Shown: positions 1-11,211 of the stretch, in pieces
How positions within the stretch are numbered: position 1 is the first letter of the stretch
How the letters are laid out: each line of letters opens with the position of its first letter
Assembly (NCBI RefSeq): GCF_905171765.1
Contig: NC_053390.1
Span: forward strand, 582,950,471 to 583,014,470
Direction of reading: 5' to 3'
DNA from: Bufo bufo
Taxonomy: Eukaryota > Chordata > Amphibia > Anura > Bufonidae
Length of the DNA: 64,000 bases
Notes under the pieces: generated by a model
The model's input: only the letters and a program-made list of their open reading frames with translations
The model's database searches: none
Told to the model about the DNA's origin: nothing
Made by a program: the position numbers and the translations under genes

Positions 1-192
1 CAGGAGTTCCTGCACAGTGGCGGAATCTGACCTGGCTGACTGCAGATTGTCGCACTCCCAGTTGGAATGGGGTAGTGCCACCAACCCTGTGTCAAAGCCG
101 GAGCAGAGGCCAGAGATCAGGAAGTCCACGAATCCCGGCACCGGATGTTCCCGTAACAGGAGGGCTAGGAGGTCAATGTCGCAATCGGCCAG
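1..192 (-). CDS. DIRS-like reverse transcriptase ORF, N-terminal part, runs off the window
   Basis: Reading leftwards on the minus strand, the frame stays open from directly after the gag stop codon to position 1. The visible residues include FVDFLISGL, a GFDTG motif and a DNLQSA motif. These resemble the conserved start of DIRS-type reverse transcriptases, which continue into RT, RNase H and usually a tyrosine recombinase. It is in the same frame as the upstream gag ORF, separated only by a TGA, so either readthrough or internal initiation could express it. The rest lies outside the window, so intactness cannot be judged. The family call is from motif resemblance. Confidence 0.65.
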   Translation of the reverse strand, partial: MADCDIDLLALLLREHPVPGFVDFLISGLCSGFDTGLVALPHSNWECDNLQSARSDSATVQELL

Positions 193-1329
193 TCATAGGC
201 GCTTGTACGCCTTCTTGGGACATGTGGACCTGGGGTGAGCCCTGAAGCAGATGGAGCAGATGTGCAGGGCCCTGCAACCGCTGAAGAGACAGGAACCAAA
301 GTTAAAGTTGTTGCAAACTTGGCTGTTGCCAAGGTAAACAATGGGTCTGCCCAACTTATCAGTGGCGGAGGGACTGCGGGGGACCCCGGAGGGGCCTGGA
401 ATGACCTTGTCTGGTTGGGCCGTGGCAGTTTGAGGACACCACTCAGTGGAGTGAAAAATCGACTGACAAGTCGAACAAGCGGGGGCCCGGAGACCGGCGA
501 AATGCTGGCAGTACAACTCCATGTCCAGCGTAGCCCAGTTGACGGAAAACTGAAACTGGGTAAGCGCGGCGGCGGCCTTGGCTGAAAAGGAGCGGTGATA
601 ATCATAAAAAGCCGTGCCGCCGTACTTGTGCCCAAGTCCAGTAACCTTGTGTAGATACGTGTCCAGCTCCTCCCGGCGAGCCGGAAAGGCGGAGCAGAAC
701 ACGTCTCTAAACAGGCCAAAGGCCAAAACAAACTCAGGTACCGAGAGCTTGCGGTTGAGACGGCCATCCTTGGCCCGAAGGACCACCGAGACCTCCCCGC
801 AGTCAAAGGTCTTGTTGTCTGCGGCATCGTGGGACGCAATCAGGATGGACGCGCGATTCACGTCCTTGCCCGCCAAGATGTCCCTCCTGATGTGGTCCGG
901 CACCAAGTGCGCAGGAGCCACCACCGGAGCAGCCGGGGACATACCTGGAGTCGGAAGTTGAGATAGAGGGGGATCAGTGATGGGGACCACCGCCTGGGAT
1001 GACGCCGGTGTTCTGGACTCCATGTCCACCACCCTGGTCCTGATGTCGGCAACGGAAGAGATGAGCGAATCCAAGGAGGCCTGTAACTGTACCAGGGACT
1101 GCTGGATGGCTGGGGGTGGATCTTCTCTTTCAGGAGGGCTGGGCTCGGTCATCAATAGCCGGTATAGCTTGGCCTTCCTGGCTGAAGCTGGGTGCCAGAT
1201 ACCTCTTCTGCCCAACTCCGCAATGAGCCTTGGCACAGTCCATCTTCGGAGGGCTACTGGGCCGCCTTGGCCGGAGACTGAAGTACCCGGGAGGGACAAA
1301 GCGTCGTCGACGTCTGAGACCTGCGACAT
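193..1329 (-). CDS. Gag-like protein of a DIRS-like retrotransposon
   Basis: An intact 378-residue ORF. Near residues 29-60 there is a SAP-like helix pair (TVPRLIAELGRRGIW...KAKLYRLL), consistent with nucleic-acid binding. A helical stretch follows, and the C-terminus holds a cysteine-histidine cluster with spacing C-x7-C-x4-C-x3-H-x-C-x2-C-x3-H-x4-C, as in the gag-like ORFs of DIRS and Ngaro elements. The RT ORF begins in the same frame immediately after the TGA at 193-195. The role inferred is RNA packaging of the element. The methionine chosen is the first in the frame. Overlapping reading frames on both strands are shadows. Confidence 0.65.
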   Translation of the reverse strand: MSQVSDVDDALSLPGTSVSGQGGPVALRRWTVPRLIAELGRRGIWHPASARKAKLYRLLMTEPSPPEREDPPPAIQQSLVQLQASLDSLISSVADIRTRVVDMESRTPASSQAVVPITDPPLSQLPTPGMSPAAPVVAPAHLVPDHIRRDILAGKDVNRASILIASHDAADNKTFDCGEVSVVLRAKDGRLNRKLSVPEFVLAFGLFRDVFCSAFPARREELDTYLHKVTGLGHKYGGTAFYDYHRSFSAKAAAALTQFQFSVNWATLDMELYCQHFAGLRAPACSTCQSIFHSTEWCPQTATAQPDKVIPGPSGVPRSPSATDKLGRPIVYLGNSQVCNNFNFGSCLFSGCRALHICSICFRAHPRSTCPKKAYKRL

Positions 1330-1795
1330 GGCTTCGCAAATAGCAGAGACCTTGCGAGACCTGGAATTAGAGACAACAATATGGCAGCTGGAGAGGTCAT
1401 GGGGACGTGTACCATGACTACTGAGATCGTGGGTGAACGTATTGGAGGACGTACCTGAAAGCGTGGAATCAACACCCTTGCCTTACCGTCTGAGGAACGA
1501 CGGGAACGACCCGGCTGGCCCTGAGGACTGGAAAAGTTAGGAGCGACGTGAGAAAATTGCAGCGCGGGACCTGAAAACCATCGCGGATGCGTGCGGACAC
1601 ACCGCAGGGACGTCTAATAGCGGAAACAGGGAGACGTGGATGAAACATGAACCAAAAAGAAGGGGTATCTGGGGAGCCAGGAGGCGGAGTCTAAGGACTG
1701 CGAAAAGAAGGAGGCCTGGAAGTTCCAGGACGAGCGGCGAGGGGTGACCTGAACGTCTCAGGTTGGGGACGTGAGCAGGGTGCCTGAGTGCTGCA
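1330..1795. other. Leader-like region of the DIRS-like element, no gene seen
   Basis: Unique-looking sequence between the gag start and a tandem array. By position it could be the 5' leader of the minus-strand element. I see no supported ORF, TIR or LTR boundary here. Confidence 0.3.
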
Positions 1796-2340
1796 AGATA
1801 CGTGGAACTGGGAGACACCTGACGCACCGGCGACTACCGTAAAGGTGGCTGCACCCGTGGCTGAAGAGACCCGGACCGACCCTGACGCTACAGGCTGCCG
1901 TGGACGGAGGAGACACCTGAGCGCTTCAGGGTACCTGGCAGGGAAGACACCTGAACGTCTCAGGCCGAGATGGACAGAGGAGACACCTGAACGCTTCAGG
2001 GTGCTAGGACAGAGAAGACACCTGAACGCCTCAGGCTAAGATGGACAGAGAAGACACCTGAATGCCTCAGGCTAAGATGGACAGAGAAGACACCTGAACG
2101 CTTCAGGGTACCTGGACAGAGAAGACCCCTGAACGCCTCAGGCCAAGATGGAGAGAGAAGACACCTGAACGCTTCAGGATACCTGGACAGAGAAGACACC
2201 TGACTGTCTCAGGCCGAGATGTACAGAGAAACCACCTGAACGCTTCAGGGTACCTGGGCAGAGAAGACACCAGAACGCCTCAGGCTAAGAAGGACAGAAA
2301 AGACACCTGAACGTCTCAGGTTGAGTGAGAGAGAAAACAT
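1796..2340. repeat. Tandem array, about 36-37 bp period, about 13 copies
   Basis: Units share GACACCTGAACGCCTCAGG and alternate between two subtypes, one ending in a GTACCTGG-containing spacer and the other in an AAGATGGACAGAG spacer. The array lies upstream of the DIRS-like gag and may be part of that element's 5' region, since internal tandem repeats are common in such leaders. That link is inferred from position only. Confidence 0.8.
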
Positions 2341-3540
2341 CCTTGCGTGCCTCCGGGGAGGCAACCCGGGATGTGGGTAAGAGGAACTGCTGGGAGCAGC
2401 CCAGGATTACCTACCTGAACCCTCAAGTTTGAGAAATCCCGCGAGTGGCCGGCAGCGACCTTCTGCAGGACCTAAACCTCACGTCAGGAAGTCGCGACAA
2501 GACACGTCGGGGACCACGAACGCTACTGGCACCTGGGAAGGGAACACATATGTGAAAATTGGGAGCAACAAGGGCCGGAGCCCCCGAGGGCCCGGCTGGA
2601 AGGCCGTGGGTAGGCCGGGGTGTGAACGGGCCTGGAGGGCCACGGGTCCGACCTGAGTGTGCGTGGCGGAGCCCGTGGCACATGCCAGCCTGGCAGGAGC
2701 GGGTGGGCTGGAGGTGGAAGCACCGGAGCCAGGAACGGGCGACCTGGATGGAGCAAGGTGGGACGTAGAGGGGTGCGGCCCGTTAATTGCCCATCAGTGG
2801 ACCACACGTGATGGGCAATTAACGCATGTCAGGAATCATCACCGCCCGGATGTGGCGGTCATGACCTAAGCGCTATCTCTGCCAGCCCAACTCTGTGCCT
2901 CTATGATCGTGACCTGGCCTTCCTGCACCACTGCAGGCTAGCCACCATGATGTCCATGGGCTGGCTGGACGGTGCAGGTGGCAGCTGACCTGAGCACACC
3001 CAAAGGCAGAAGGCTGCCAGCAGCCCCACCGGAGTGTGGTGCACTCAGGACATTCTGGTCTCGGCCCGCCCCCTGGGGGCATGGAAGTGCGGGCAGCTGG
3101 AACGGCCCTGACAGGAGCGTGGGAGGCGGGCGCGGCCGTGGTGTGCGGCCGGACAGAGGCAGAGGGACGGAGGCAGTGAGCGGAGCTCCCCCTCGGTGTC
3201 CCCCCCCCCCCCTTAGGCGGCCAGCGGCAGCGCTCGATGCGGCAGCCGGGAGCTGGACCAGTGCCGGCTGCGCATGCGCCCGACCTCTCGCGAGAGGACG
3301 GACGCGACAGGGCGGCGGTGAAGGGAGCTCGCGGTGGCCGAAAGAGGTGAGGGGGAGCGGGCCAGCGGCCGGCCACGGCCCTGATGGACGGACCGGAGAC
3401 TCCAGGCGGGCGACGTGCGGCGATACTTACCTGGGGAGCGTGCTTACCGGAAGTGACGTGAGTCACAGGAAGTGCGAGTCGGCGGGCGCGGTGCGGTGAG
3501 CTGTACGAGGGGGTTTAAGAAGGGGGACCTGGCCCCTCCC
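2341..3540. other. GC-rich tract without a recognised gene
   Basis: A strongly GC- and CpG-rich stretch with a long C homopolymer near 3200. The composition differs from the AT-rich surroundings. It may be the 5' terminal repeat or promoter region of the DIRS-like element, or a CpG island. Long open frames occur on both strands but look like products of GC richness. I could not define the boundaries. Confidence 0.4.
2781..2824. repeat. Perfect inverted repeat, 16-bp arms
   Basis: CGTTAATTGCCCATCA at 2781-2796 is exactly mirrored at 2809-2824 with a 12-nt loop. It stands alone in GC-rich sequence. It could be a small terminal or regulatory hairpin of the DIRS-like element; its function is unknown. 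Confidence 0.85.
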
Positions 3541-4805
3541 ACAATTACAGGCTGCATGCAGACTTAACTATTAGTCAACCGGTCAGCATTTTCAGTTGAC
3601 AGGTGAATGCGATTATCAGTTATTATGCCCCCAGCAGCACTAAGAATACGCTCTGAAAAAAGGCTGGCGGCGGGACAGGCCAGCACCTCCAAGGCGTAGA
3701 CTGCCAGTTCGTGCCACGTGTCCAGCCTAAACACCCAGGCACACAGGGATCACTGAGGACACTGACACTGTCTGCTATGTACTCTTTGACCATTTTCCAA
3801 ATTGTTTCCCTATTTGTGACACAAGGCCGCGCATCAGGTTGAGGGTGTTGGCGGTGTGTCATAAAACTGTCCCAGGCCTTGGAGAGTGTTGCCCTGCCTC
3901 TGTTGGAACTGCTGTGTGTTCCCCTCATCGCCCCTCCTCGGTTGGCCAAGGAACTACGTACTCTGCAGCCAGCATTGTCAGCTGGAAATTTTTGGAGCAA
4001 TTTTTCCACAAGGAACTTCTGATATTGCACCATTTTGCTCTTCCTCTCCACCACAGGAATGACAGATGAGAAGTTCTCATTGTAGCGGGGGTCGAGAAGG
4101 GTGAACAACCAGTAATCGGTGTTGGCCAAAATGCATACAATGCAAGGTTCACGGGAAAGGCAGCCTAAAATAAAGTCAGCCATGTGTGCCAGAGTCCCAA
4201 CAGACAAGACTTTGCTGTCCTCATCAGGAGGATGATTCTCAATCTCCTCATCCTCTTCCTCCTCTTCTACCCATCCACACTAAACAGATGGAATAAAACT
4301 TCCATAGGTACTACCCTCTGTAGAGGAGGCAACAGTCTTCTGCTTCTCCTCTTCTTCATCATCCAATTTGTGCTGAGAAGATGAACTGAGGGTGGTCTGG
4401 CTATCACCCTGTGTACTTTCTTTAACCATTTCCACCTCTTCCACATGCAAAGCGTCTGCCTTAATTGTGAGCATTGAGCGTTTGAGTAGACACAGAAGTG
4501 GGATGGTTATGCTGATAATAGCGTTATCACCGCTTACCATCTGTATTGATTACTCAAAGTTGCGTAAAACCTCACAGAGGTCAGAAATCAATGACCACTC
4601 GTCGCTTGTGAAGAGTGGAAGCTGACTGGAAAGGCGACAACCATGTTGCAGCTGGTATTCCATTACTGACCTCTGCTGCTCACAAAGCGTGGCCAACATG
4701 TGGAATGTCGAATTCCAGTGTGTGCTCACGTCGCACAAAAGTCAGTGAGCTGGCAATTGCAAGCGCTGCTGCAGTTAAACACGTGGGCTAGGCATGGTAT
4801 GTGTG

Positions 4806-5077
4806 CAGTGTCGGACTGGGGTACCGAGGGCCCACCAGTAAAATTTATTTTGGGGGCCCACCATATGGATTTATTCAAATATAATAAATAATCTAACACG
4901 TTTTTCTTTATATGAACATAGCCTGGTTGATGTGCTGTACATTAAATATATGTATGAAGTGCAGTAAGTCTAATCTGTTTTGTGCCACTTGTGCAGGGGG
5001 TGGGAGAGTAGGGGCCCACTTTGCTCAGGGGCCCACCGGGGGATTCACCTGTACCCCTGTGGGCCAGTCCGAACCTG
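4806..5077. mobile_element. hAT-type MITE nested in the hAT-A transposase
   Basis: Terminal inverted repeats CAGTGTCGGACTGG and CCAGTCCGAACCTG. It is flanked by a perfect 8-bp TSD TATGTGTG (4798-4805 and 5078-5085). Length 272 bp, no ORF. Removing it and one TSD rejoins the transposase frame, so it landed in a pre-existing element. Confidence 0.9.
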
Positions 5078-5819
5078 TATGTGTGTGAGTTTCCCGAGCT
5101 CCAAATCCGGCACCAAGCTACGGCCATTATCAGACACAACCATACCTGGCTGTAGGTTAAGTGGCGAGAGCCACAGCTCTGTCTGGAAGTGGAGGAGGAG
5201 GTGGAGGAAGTGGAGGAGGAGGTGGAGGAGGATAAGGGGGGGTTGGAAATGAGGGTGGGTGGCTGGGTATTTGCGCTTTCGTTCGAAGGCCTGGGGTATA
5301 GACATCTGTACGCTGCACTGGCACACAGAAGTGGATGTGCTAGCTGATGGTGCTTGCGAAGTTCCAGGTGCATGGCGGGAGGCATCCGGGCCTACGTCTT
5401 GGACAGGGGATTGGCCAGCATGGAACACAAGGAAAGAGGAGGCAGTGGTGTGACCCGCAGACACTGGTTGTGGACCCAGGCGTTCGGCCCACCTACTAGG
5501 GTGCTTTGATGCCATGTGGCGGATCATGTTGGTGGTGGTGAGGCTGCTAGTGTACACGCGTCCCTGCTCATTTTGTTACGGTACAGGTTGAAAATGACAA
5601 TTCTTTTATTGTCCGCACTTTCCTCAAAAAAGCGCCAGACTGCGGAACACCTGTCACTTGGCAAGGGAGATTCCCGCAAAAGGGTGCTCCAGGGAACAGT
5701 TGCGGGCCTGTTTGGTGTGGCTCGCCTTCTCCCTTCTGCAACCCCACTGCCTCTTCCAGCCTGTTGCGGTGCTACGGATCCCTCCCCCTCTGTACTGCTT
5801 TCCTCTCTCGGCTTGCCAC

Positions 5820-6111
5820 TAGTGTTAATCACGAATATTCGAATTGCGAATTTTAATCGCGAATATCGGCATTTCCAGAATTCGCGAATATTTAGAATAT
5901 CGCTAAATATATTCGTAATCGCGAATATTCAATTCTTTTTAAAATACCAGTTCATGCAAATTTTTATGTGAATATTTTATGCAAATTGTATGCAAATTTT
6001 CGCAATCAAGAAAATAATGCCTGGAGATCATGAATTCGTGAATTCTCGAATATATGGCGAATATTCGCGAAATATCGCAAATTCGAATATTGCCCCTGCC
6101 GCTCATCACTA
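5820..6111. mobile_element. Second hAT-type MITE nested in the hAT-A transposase
   Basis: Starts TAGTG and ends CACTA, is rich in AATATTCG words, and is flanked by a perfect 8-bp TSD CTTGCCAC (5812-5819 and 6112-6119). Length 292 bp, no ORF. Confidence 0.88.
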
Positions 6112-6889
6112 CTTGCCACCTTCGCAGGATGGGTCAGTGACTTCATCGTCCAGTACCTCCTCTTCCACTTCCTTACTCTGGTCATCCTCCTGACTTCTTG
6201 ACCTAACAACAACCTCAGTTATTGACAACTGTGTCTCATCCTCATCATGAACCTCTTGAGACACTAATTGCGGTTGACTTATTAGCAACTGTGTCTCATC
6301 GCCATCATTCACCTTGTGAAACACTAATTGCCGTTCCCCACCTTTTTCTTACTGTGGATGCTCCAGAGTTCGGGAATCAGGGCACAAGATCTCCTCATGT
6401 CCCTCTTCAAGCGGGCTTGGCAACAGGCCCAAATTAAAGAATGGCAATGAAAACAGTTCCTCTGAATATCCGAGTGTAGGGTAACTTGTTTGTCAAGACT
6501 CTCCATGATGGGTGGAAGGAGTATCAGGGTGAGGATTCTGTTGACCAGACTCTTGGCTACTGAGACTGGACTTTGTGGAAGACAGGGTGGTGCTTAACTG
6601 ACTGGAAGCATTATCTGCTGCAATCCAACCGACTACCTGGTCGCACTGGTCTGACTTCGAGAGTCCTGCAAACTGAGACATGAAGCTAGGTATCGTGGAT
6701 AAGTGTGTTTCTTGTGCTCTGGCAGCAGGCACAGTTTCACTGCGCCCAGGGCCACGGCCTCTGCGTGCACCATCAGCAGCACGGCCACTTCCCCATCCCT
6801 TACTGCTCGCCTTACGCATATTAAATGGTATATATGCTTGCAAGTATGTCACATGTACAGTAGTGCAGGTTTTGTCAGTGTATGTGCAA

Positions 6890-7470
6890 ATAAAGTACAC
6901 AGAATGTCAGATATTTTTAGGATGCGCACACGTTAAACAGGAGGTATACCGCAAGTAATGTTGCTGTCACCACCGCCTAATAGAAAATTACACTGAATAA
7001 ATGTCAGATATTTAGGATGTGCACACGTTAAACAGGAGGTAAAGCGCAAGTAATGTCGCTGTCACCACTGCCTAATAAAAAATGACACTGAATGAATGTC
7101 ACTGATATTTAGGATGCGCACATGTTAAACAGGAGGTATAGCACAAGTAATGTCGCTGTCACCACCGCCTAATAAAAAATTACACTGAATGAATGTCACT
7201 GATATTTATGATGCGCACGCGTTATACAGGAGATGTAGCACAGGTAATGTCGCTGCCACCAGCAGCAAAAAAATTATACTTAATGTCACTGATATTTAGG
7301 ATACGCAAATGTTATACAGGAGATGTAGCGCAGGTAATGTAACTGTCTGCAGCGGACACCGTCTATGGAAAAAGTACACTGGATGTCACAGATACTTTTA
7401 GCCTGTGCACACGTTAGACAGGAGATGTAGCGCAGATAATGTCGCTGTCTGCAGCAGCCAAACAATTGCA
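6890..7470. repeat. Subterminal tandem array of hAT-A copy 1
   Basis: About six degenerate units near 100 bp each, recognised by a GATATTTAGGATGCGCACAC core, a CAGGAGGTATAGCGCAAGTA block and TGTCGCTGTCACCACCGCC. The same units appear in the opposite orientation at 27980-28790, confirming family identity. Such repeats may bind transposase, but that is inference. Confidence 0.8.
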
Positions 7471-8040
7471 AGCTATTTAGCGCAGGTTGCGCTAAAAATA
7501 TATATTGCTGCCAGATACAACTATAGTCCTTAAAAGGACTTTTGGGTCTATAACAAGTATAAAAGCTAAAATATTACTATTTCACTCCCCATACTATCTC
7601 TCCCTTCTGCTCTCCAGCTTTCCCAGACTAAGACTGAGCCAAACACGTGTCATTGGGTGCTATATAGCACCTGATGACGCGTTCCGGCCAGACCATCATT
7701 TTAATGCCAGTAGCCAACATGGCTACGGCATTACAGTGAATGGCAGTCCTTACCTGCACGTTTATTAGCTGCGTAGCAGCCAACAAACGTGCAGGGAGGA
7801 GACTCGAGCATCATGCTTGATTCGGCTGAACACCGCGATGTGCCAAGCATCACGATGCTCGAGTAAAATGAATGTTCGGCCGAGCATGCTCGCCCAACAC
7901 TAATAAGAGACCATTGAACATATTGAGAAAAATTGTTGGAATAATTCCAACTTGTTATGAGTGATTTCCTCTTTTTCTGACTATCTTCCATTCATTTGTA
8001 AGGCTACAGTCACATGACAGTGGAAAAACAAAGAAGTGCC

Positions 8041-9130
8041 ATCTTAATTTATAACTAGCAGAAGGACCCGGCTTTACACGGGTATATTTAATCTATTTCA
8101 TTTAAGGTTTGTGTGTGTCGTTAAAATATATCGACAGTATCCTCTATAACAGTGACATTTACAATACCCCGCCCCTTTAACAGTGACTTCCACAGCAGCC
8201 TGCCCCTTTAACAGTGACATTCACAGTGGCCTCCCCTTTATTAGTGACCTCCACAGTACCCCGTCCTGTTAACAGTAATTTCCACAATAATCCGCCCCCT
8301 TAACAGTGACCTCCACAGAGCTCCGTTCCCTTAAAATATGACCTCCACAACACCCCGTCCCCTTTACAGTGGCCTCTACTGAAATCTGCCCCTTAACACT
8401 GACCTCGATAGCGGACCGTCCCCTTAACTGTGACCTTCACAGCAGCCTGCCCCTAGGGTGGCCAGAGGTCCGGTTTTAGGCCATACAGTCCGGCTTTCAG
8501 ACTCCCTGTCCTCCATCATGCGCAAGGCCTGGATGGACACAGGAATGTCCTTTTGATCAGCTCACTCTCAGACAGCAGCACCGTGCTGTCTGAGCGTGAG
8601 CTGCAGGGAAAAAGTCAGTCTTTCCCACCCCTGCAGCTGACAGAAGTTGATTTTTACCTTTATTTTTTCAATCCCCGTTGGCTGTGTAGTGGGAGGGGCA
8701 TGGCCTAACTGGGTCAGGGGCGTGGCTTAGCTGGACCTGCAGGCAGGGTTTTTAAGTCTGTCTTTTGGGAGTGGCCTGCATGGCCACCCTACCTTCCCCC
8801 TTAACTATGACCTCCACAGCTCTCATCCACAGTGCCCTCCCCCTTTAAAGCTGACCTACGGCAGTGAGGAAAAATGGCTGGGTTGTTATGGAAACCTGGT
8901 GTAAAACTGTGTATGTGGAGACTAAGTGCCTGCTAGCTTCTAGTGGCTGATAAGGGTCATGTGACCAGGCTTCTATTGGCTAATGGTACGGTATGTGCTA
9001 GAGAGAGGAGACCCGGTCTAAAACCTTCCCAGACACCTGATGTACCTGTGTGCCAAATTTCGTGATTGTTAATGTGATGCTGCGGATTCCTTTAGCGGAC
9101 ATACATACACTCAGCTTTATATATTAGATG
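8041..9130. repeat. Old interspersed repeat with internal short tandem units
   Basis: Begins near CTAGCAGAAGGACCCGGCTT and ends near ACATACACTCAGCTTTATAT, a pairing I associate with dispersed animal repeats. Between them are many degenerate units built on CCCCTTAACAGTGACCTCCACAG (about 30-40 bp). It is interrupted by a MITE at 8454. No ORF. Confidence 0.55.
8454..8791. mobile_element. hAT-type MITE with TAGGGTGGCCA termini
   Basis: Exact 11-bp TIRs TAGGGTGGCCA / TGGCCACCCTA. The flanks CCTGCCCC (8446-8453) and CCTTCCCC (8792-8799) match at 7 of 8 positions, consistent with an aged 8-bp TSD. Length 338 bp, no ORF. Confidence 0.8.
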
Positions 9131-9149
9131 AGTTTGGTTGAAAAATCTA

Positions 9150-9640
9150 ATTTATATTTCATTTCATTTTCACTTAATGTTTTAGTAATTTTTGACAGGT
9201 CTCTACTTGGCTTGTAGGGTCATTGCTTTTAAATCTGGGAATGCTTGAATGTTTTAATACAGTTCAAGAAGATTTTTCATTTTCTGATTTCCGTAAGCAT
9301 GTTCTTTAATGTGGTAGAAGTTTTATCTGGCTAGTACGTCTTATAGGTGTGTTGGTGGGGGCAGGTTTAGCTTTAGGTGCGCACCATCAATTATAAAAGC
9401 TGAAGCATCTTGCCTGGGAAGAAGTGATTGAAAAAAGTAGTTGAAGGTAGTTATTCAAATCAGGAGGGGTCATTTTTTTAGGGATCCCCTTTATTTTGAT
9501 ATTGTTCCCATGACCTATCTTCTAGGTCAATTATTTTCTCTTTGAACTATTTGATTTGATTTTGTTTGCTGTGTTGTTGTACACATCTACTAGATTATTA
9601 TGGCCAGTTGTAAATTTGTCTATTTTATTTTGTATACATA
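9150..9640 (-). pseudogene. L1-like ORF1 remnant (RRM and C-terminal region)
   Basis: On the minus strand the translation contains a recognisable L1 ORF1 stretch: LEDRSWEQ, then GIPKKMTPPDLNNYLQLLF, then residues like those of the RNA-binding C-terminal domain. Stop codons and frameshifts are frequent. The probable 5' part of the same copy continues at 10830-11211 beyond a hAT insertion. ORF1 proteins of L1 elements are RNA-binding chaperones; this copy is dead. Confidence 0.55.
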
Positions 9641-9809
9641 GAGATGTATATATTGTAGAGATGTTAACATTTCTTTAATTAAATTTTGTATGTTGTTCTG
9701 GGTTTATAAATTGCCATTCTGTTTAGTTTAAAGGAGAATCTTGTGCTTGCTGGCCCTTTATAGGAAGGGAAAGTCTAAGGGAAAAATGTAGGTTCTCTTT
9801 AGTTTTTTC

Positions 9810-10820
9810 TAGAGATGGGACGGGGGATTCGTCGAATCCACAAATCCATCGAATCTTGCTGGATTCGTGGGATTCGTAGACTCGAATCCCGACGTCATTT
9901 CCGTAATTTAAATCCGACGAATCCCGCCGATTAGGGCTGAAACAATTATTCGAATAACTCGATTAAATCGAGTCAAAAAATTAATCAATGCAGTTTCGCT
10001 GCATCGAGTAATCGTTACATCACATGATCACGGAGCTGGAGTGAAATTAGTCGTCTCACTCACCGCTTCCGTGTCCTCCGGAGGCCAGAGAGGCAGGACT
10101 TTGCGTAATGCGCAGTTGCGCTCATACATCGTCATCACGCCGGCTAACGATGTGTGTCTGACGTCACGTAAGGTCCCAGTGCATGCTGGGATGAAGACGG
10201 TCTTGGACCCCATGTGTCTGTGGCTGCGCCCTCCTCACTAGTGCCAGTGCCATTAGGTAATTTAAGTTAACAGCACTTGAGGCACACCAGGGGGGAATCG
10301 AGGGCACTGAGTCACTGTAAATTGATATTGAAATGAAAGGCAGATGGAGAGAGAGTTGTTAATGGAGGCTGCAGGCACCACCTTGGCATGTATAAAGTTA
10401 TTGGTTTAGAGAGTGGTTAATGAACGCACCTCCAAGGTGCTTTCATTAACCCCTACAAACCAATAACTTTATACATGCCTAATGCCAAGGTGCTTTCATT
10501 AACCCCTCCAAACCCAATGGGCATGTATAAAGTTATTGGTTTGGAGAGGGGTTAATGGAAGAACCTTGGCAATGGGCATGTATAAAGTTATTGGTTTGGA
10601 GGGGTTAATGGAAGCACCTTGGCAATGGGCATGTATAAAGTTATTAACCCCTTCAAACCAATAACTTTATACATGCCTAATGCCAAGGTGTTTCCATTAA
10701 CCCCTCCAAACCAATGACTTTATACATGCCTAATGCCAAGGTAGGATTCGTAGGATTCTAGATTCGAAAGATTTGAGAACCTTTTCGGATTCGAAAAAAA
10801 TTGGATTCGTCCCACCTCTA
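9810..10820. mobile_element. Non-autonomous hAT-type element, 1011 bp
   Basis: Termini TAGAGATGGGACG and CGTCCCACCTCTA with a perfect 8-bp TSD GTTTTTTC (9802-9809 and 10821-10828). It splits the L1 ORF1 remnant. Inside, a segment starting near 9930 (TAGGGCTGAAACAATTATTC) resembles the end of another hAT MITE whose second end I cannot find. It also carries an array of alternating inverted units. Confidence 0.85.
10380..10742. repeat. Array of alternating inverted about 45-bp units
   Basis: The word GCATGTATAAAGTTATTGGT appears repeatedly in both orientations with flanking GGGGTTAATGGAAGCACC, so adjacent units can form hairpins. It lies inside the non-autonomous hAT element. Confidence 0.8.
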
Positions 10821-10828
10821 GTTTTTTC

Positions 10829-11211
10829 TTTTTGGCCAGTGTTATTCAGGGTTTAAATAAATATAAACCCACTTCCAGATGATTTTTTTGGGGATTAGTA
10901 ATGGTATCTTGTCATTAGGAAAGCTCCTACTGGCTTCTCCTGTATTTGCAGCCGTTATGGAGGAGCAGGGAGAGGAAGGACCGGTGGTATCTTGTGTTCT
11001 ATTTGCCACAAAGTCTGTCATGTGGTGTAGACCTTGCTATACTTCTTTTTCATCATCGTCTGATCTGGGGTGCTGGTAAGTATTTGTTCTGTTGGAATTG
11101 AGATTTTATTAGGATCTATTAGAGCTGTTTTGAGCCATTATGCTGCAGCTTAACACTGAGCTGACTGTTCAAGCGGCCATAATGGTGGGTGGCCAGATGC
11201 CACTCTAGTCT
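10829..11211 (-). other. Probable 5' continuation of the L1 fragment
   Basis: Sequence resumes after the hAT TSD and runs up to the piggyBac-type insertion. The minus strand reads as a degraded, partly open frame that could be the ORF1 N-terminus and leader. Support is weak and mostly positional. Confidence 0.3.

Larger units (their letters stand above)
3564..6819 (-). pseudogene. hAT-A transposase with BED zinc finger, broken
   Basis: The frame starts near an ATG at 6817-6819 (MRKASSKG). An acidic region follows, then a BED zinc finger (WRFFEESADNKRIVI, a degraded CxxC position, then TNMIRHMASKH) around 5500-5700. Next come VSDNGRSLV and STHWNSTFHML, typical of the hAT catalytic core, and a DPRYNENF block near 4100. 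The C-terminal hAT dimerisation region (CPAASLFSERILSAAGG, then STENADRL) ends at TAA 3564-3566. It is split by frameshifts and by two MITEs, so it cannot make transposase. Known role of the family: cut-and-paste transposition with 8-bp duplications. Confidence 0.8.
3564..7902 (-). mobile_element. hAT transposon, family A, copy 1
   Basis: The right terminus at 7902 reads, on the minus strand, TAGTGTTGGGCGAGCATGCT, closely matching the start of the plus-strand copy at 27633. The order inward is the terminus, a subterminal tandem array (about 6890-7470), then the transposase gene, as in the other copy. The left end is not recognisable: similarity stops just past the transposase stop at 3564. 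Two hAT MITEs with 8-bp TSDs are inserted at 4806 and 5820, so this copy is older than both. Confidence 0.8.

Noticed and set aside
165..839. 224-codon frame overlapping the gag ORF
   Set aside because: Same strand but shifted frame of the gag gene, with low-complexity proline/serine content; a shadow.
2873..3466. Long frames on both strands in the GC-rich tract
   Set aside because: High GC content removes stop codons; no domain, and the frames overlap each other.
4942..5385. 147-codon frame as a separate protein
   Set aside because: It crosses the MITE inserted at 4806-5077 and lies in the hAT-A transposase in another frame.
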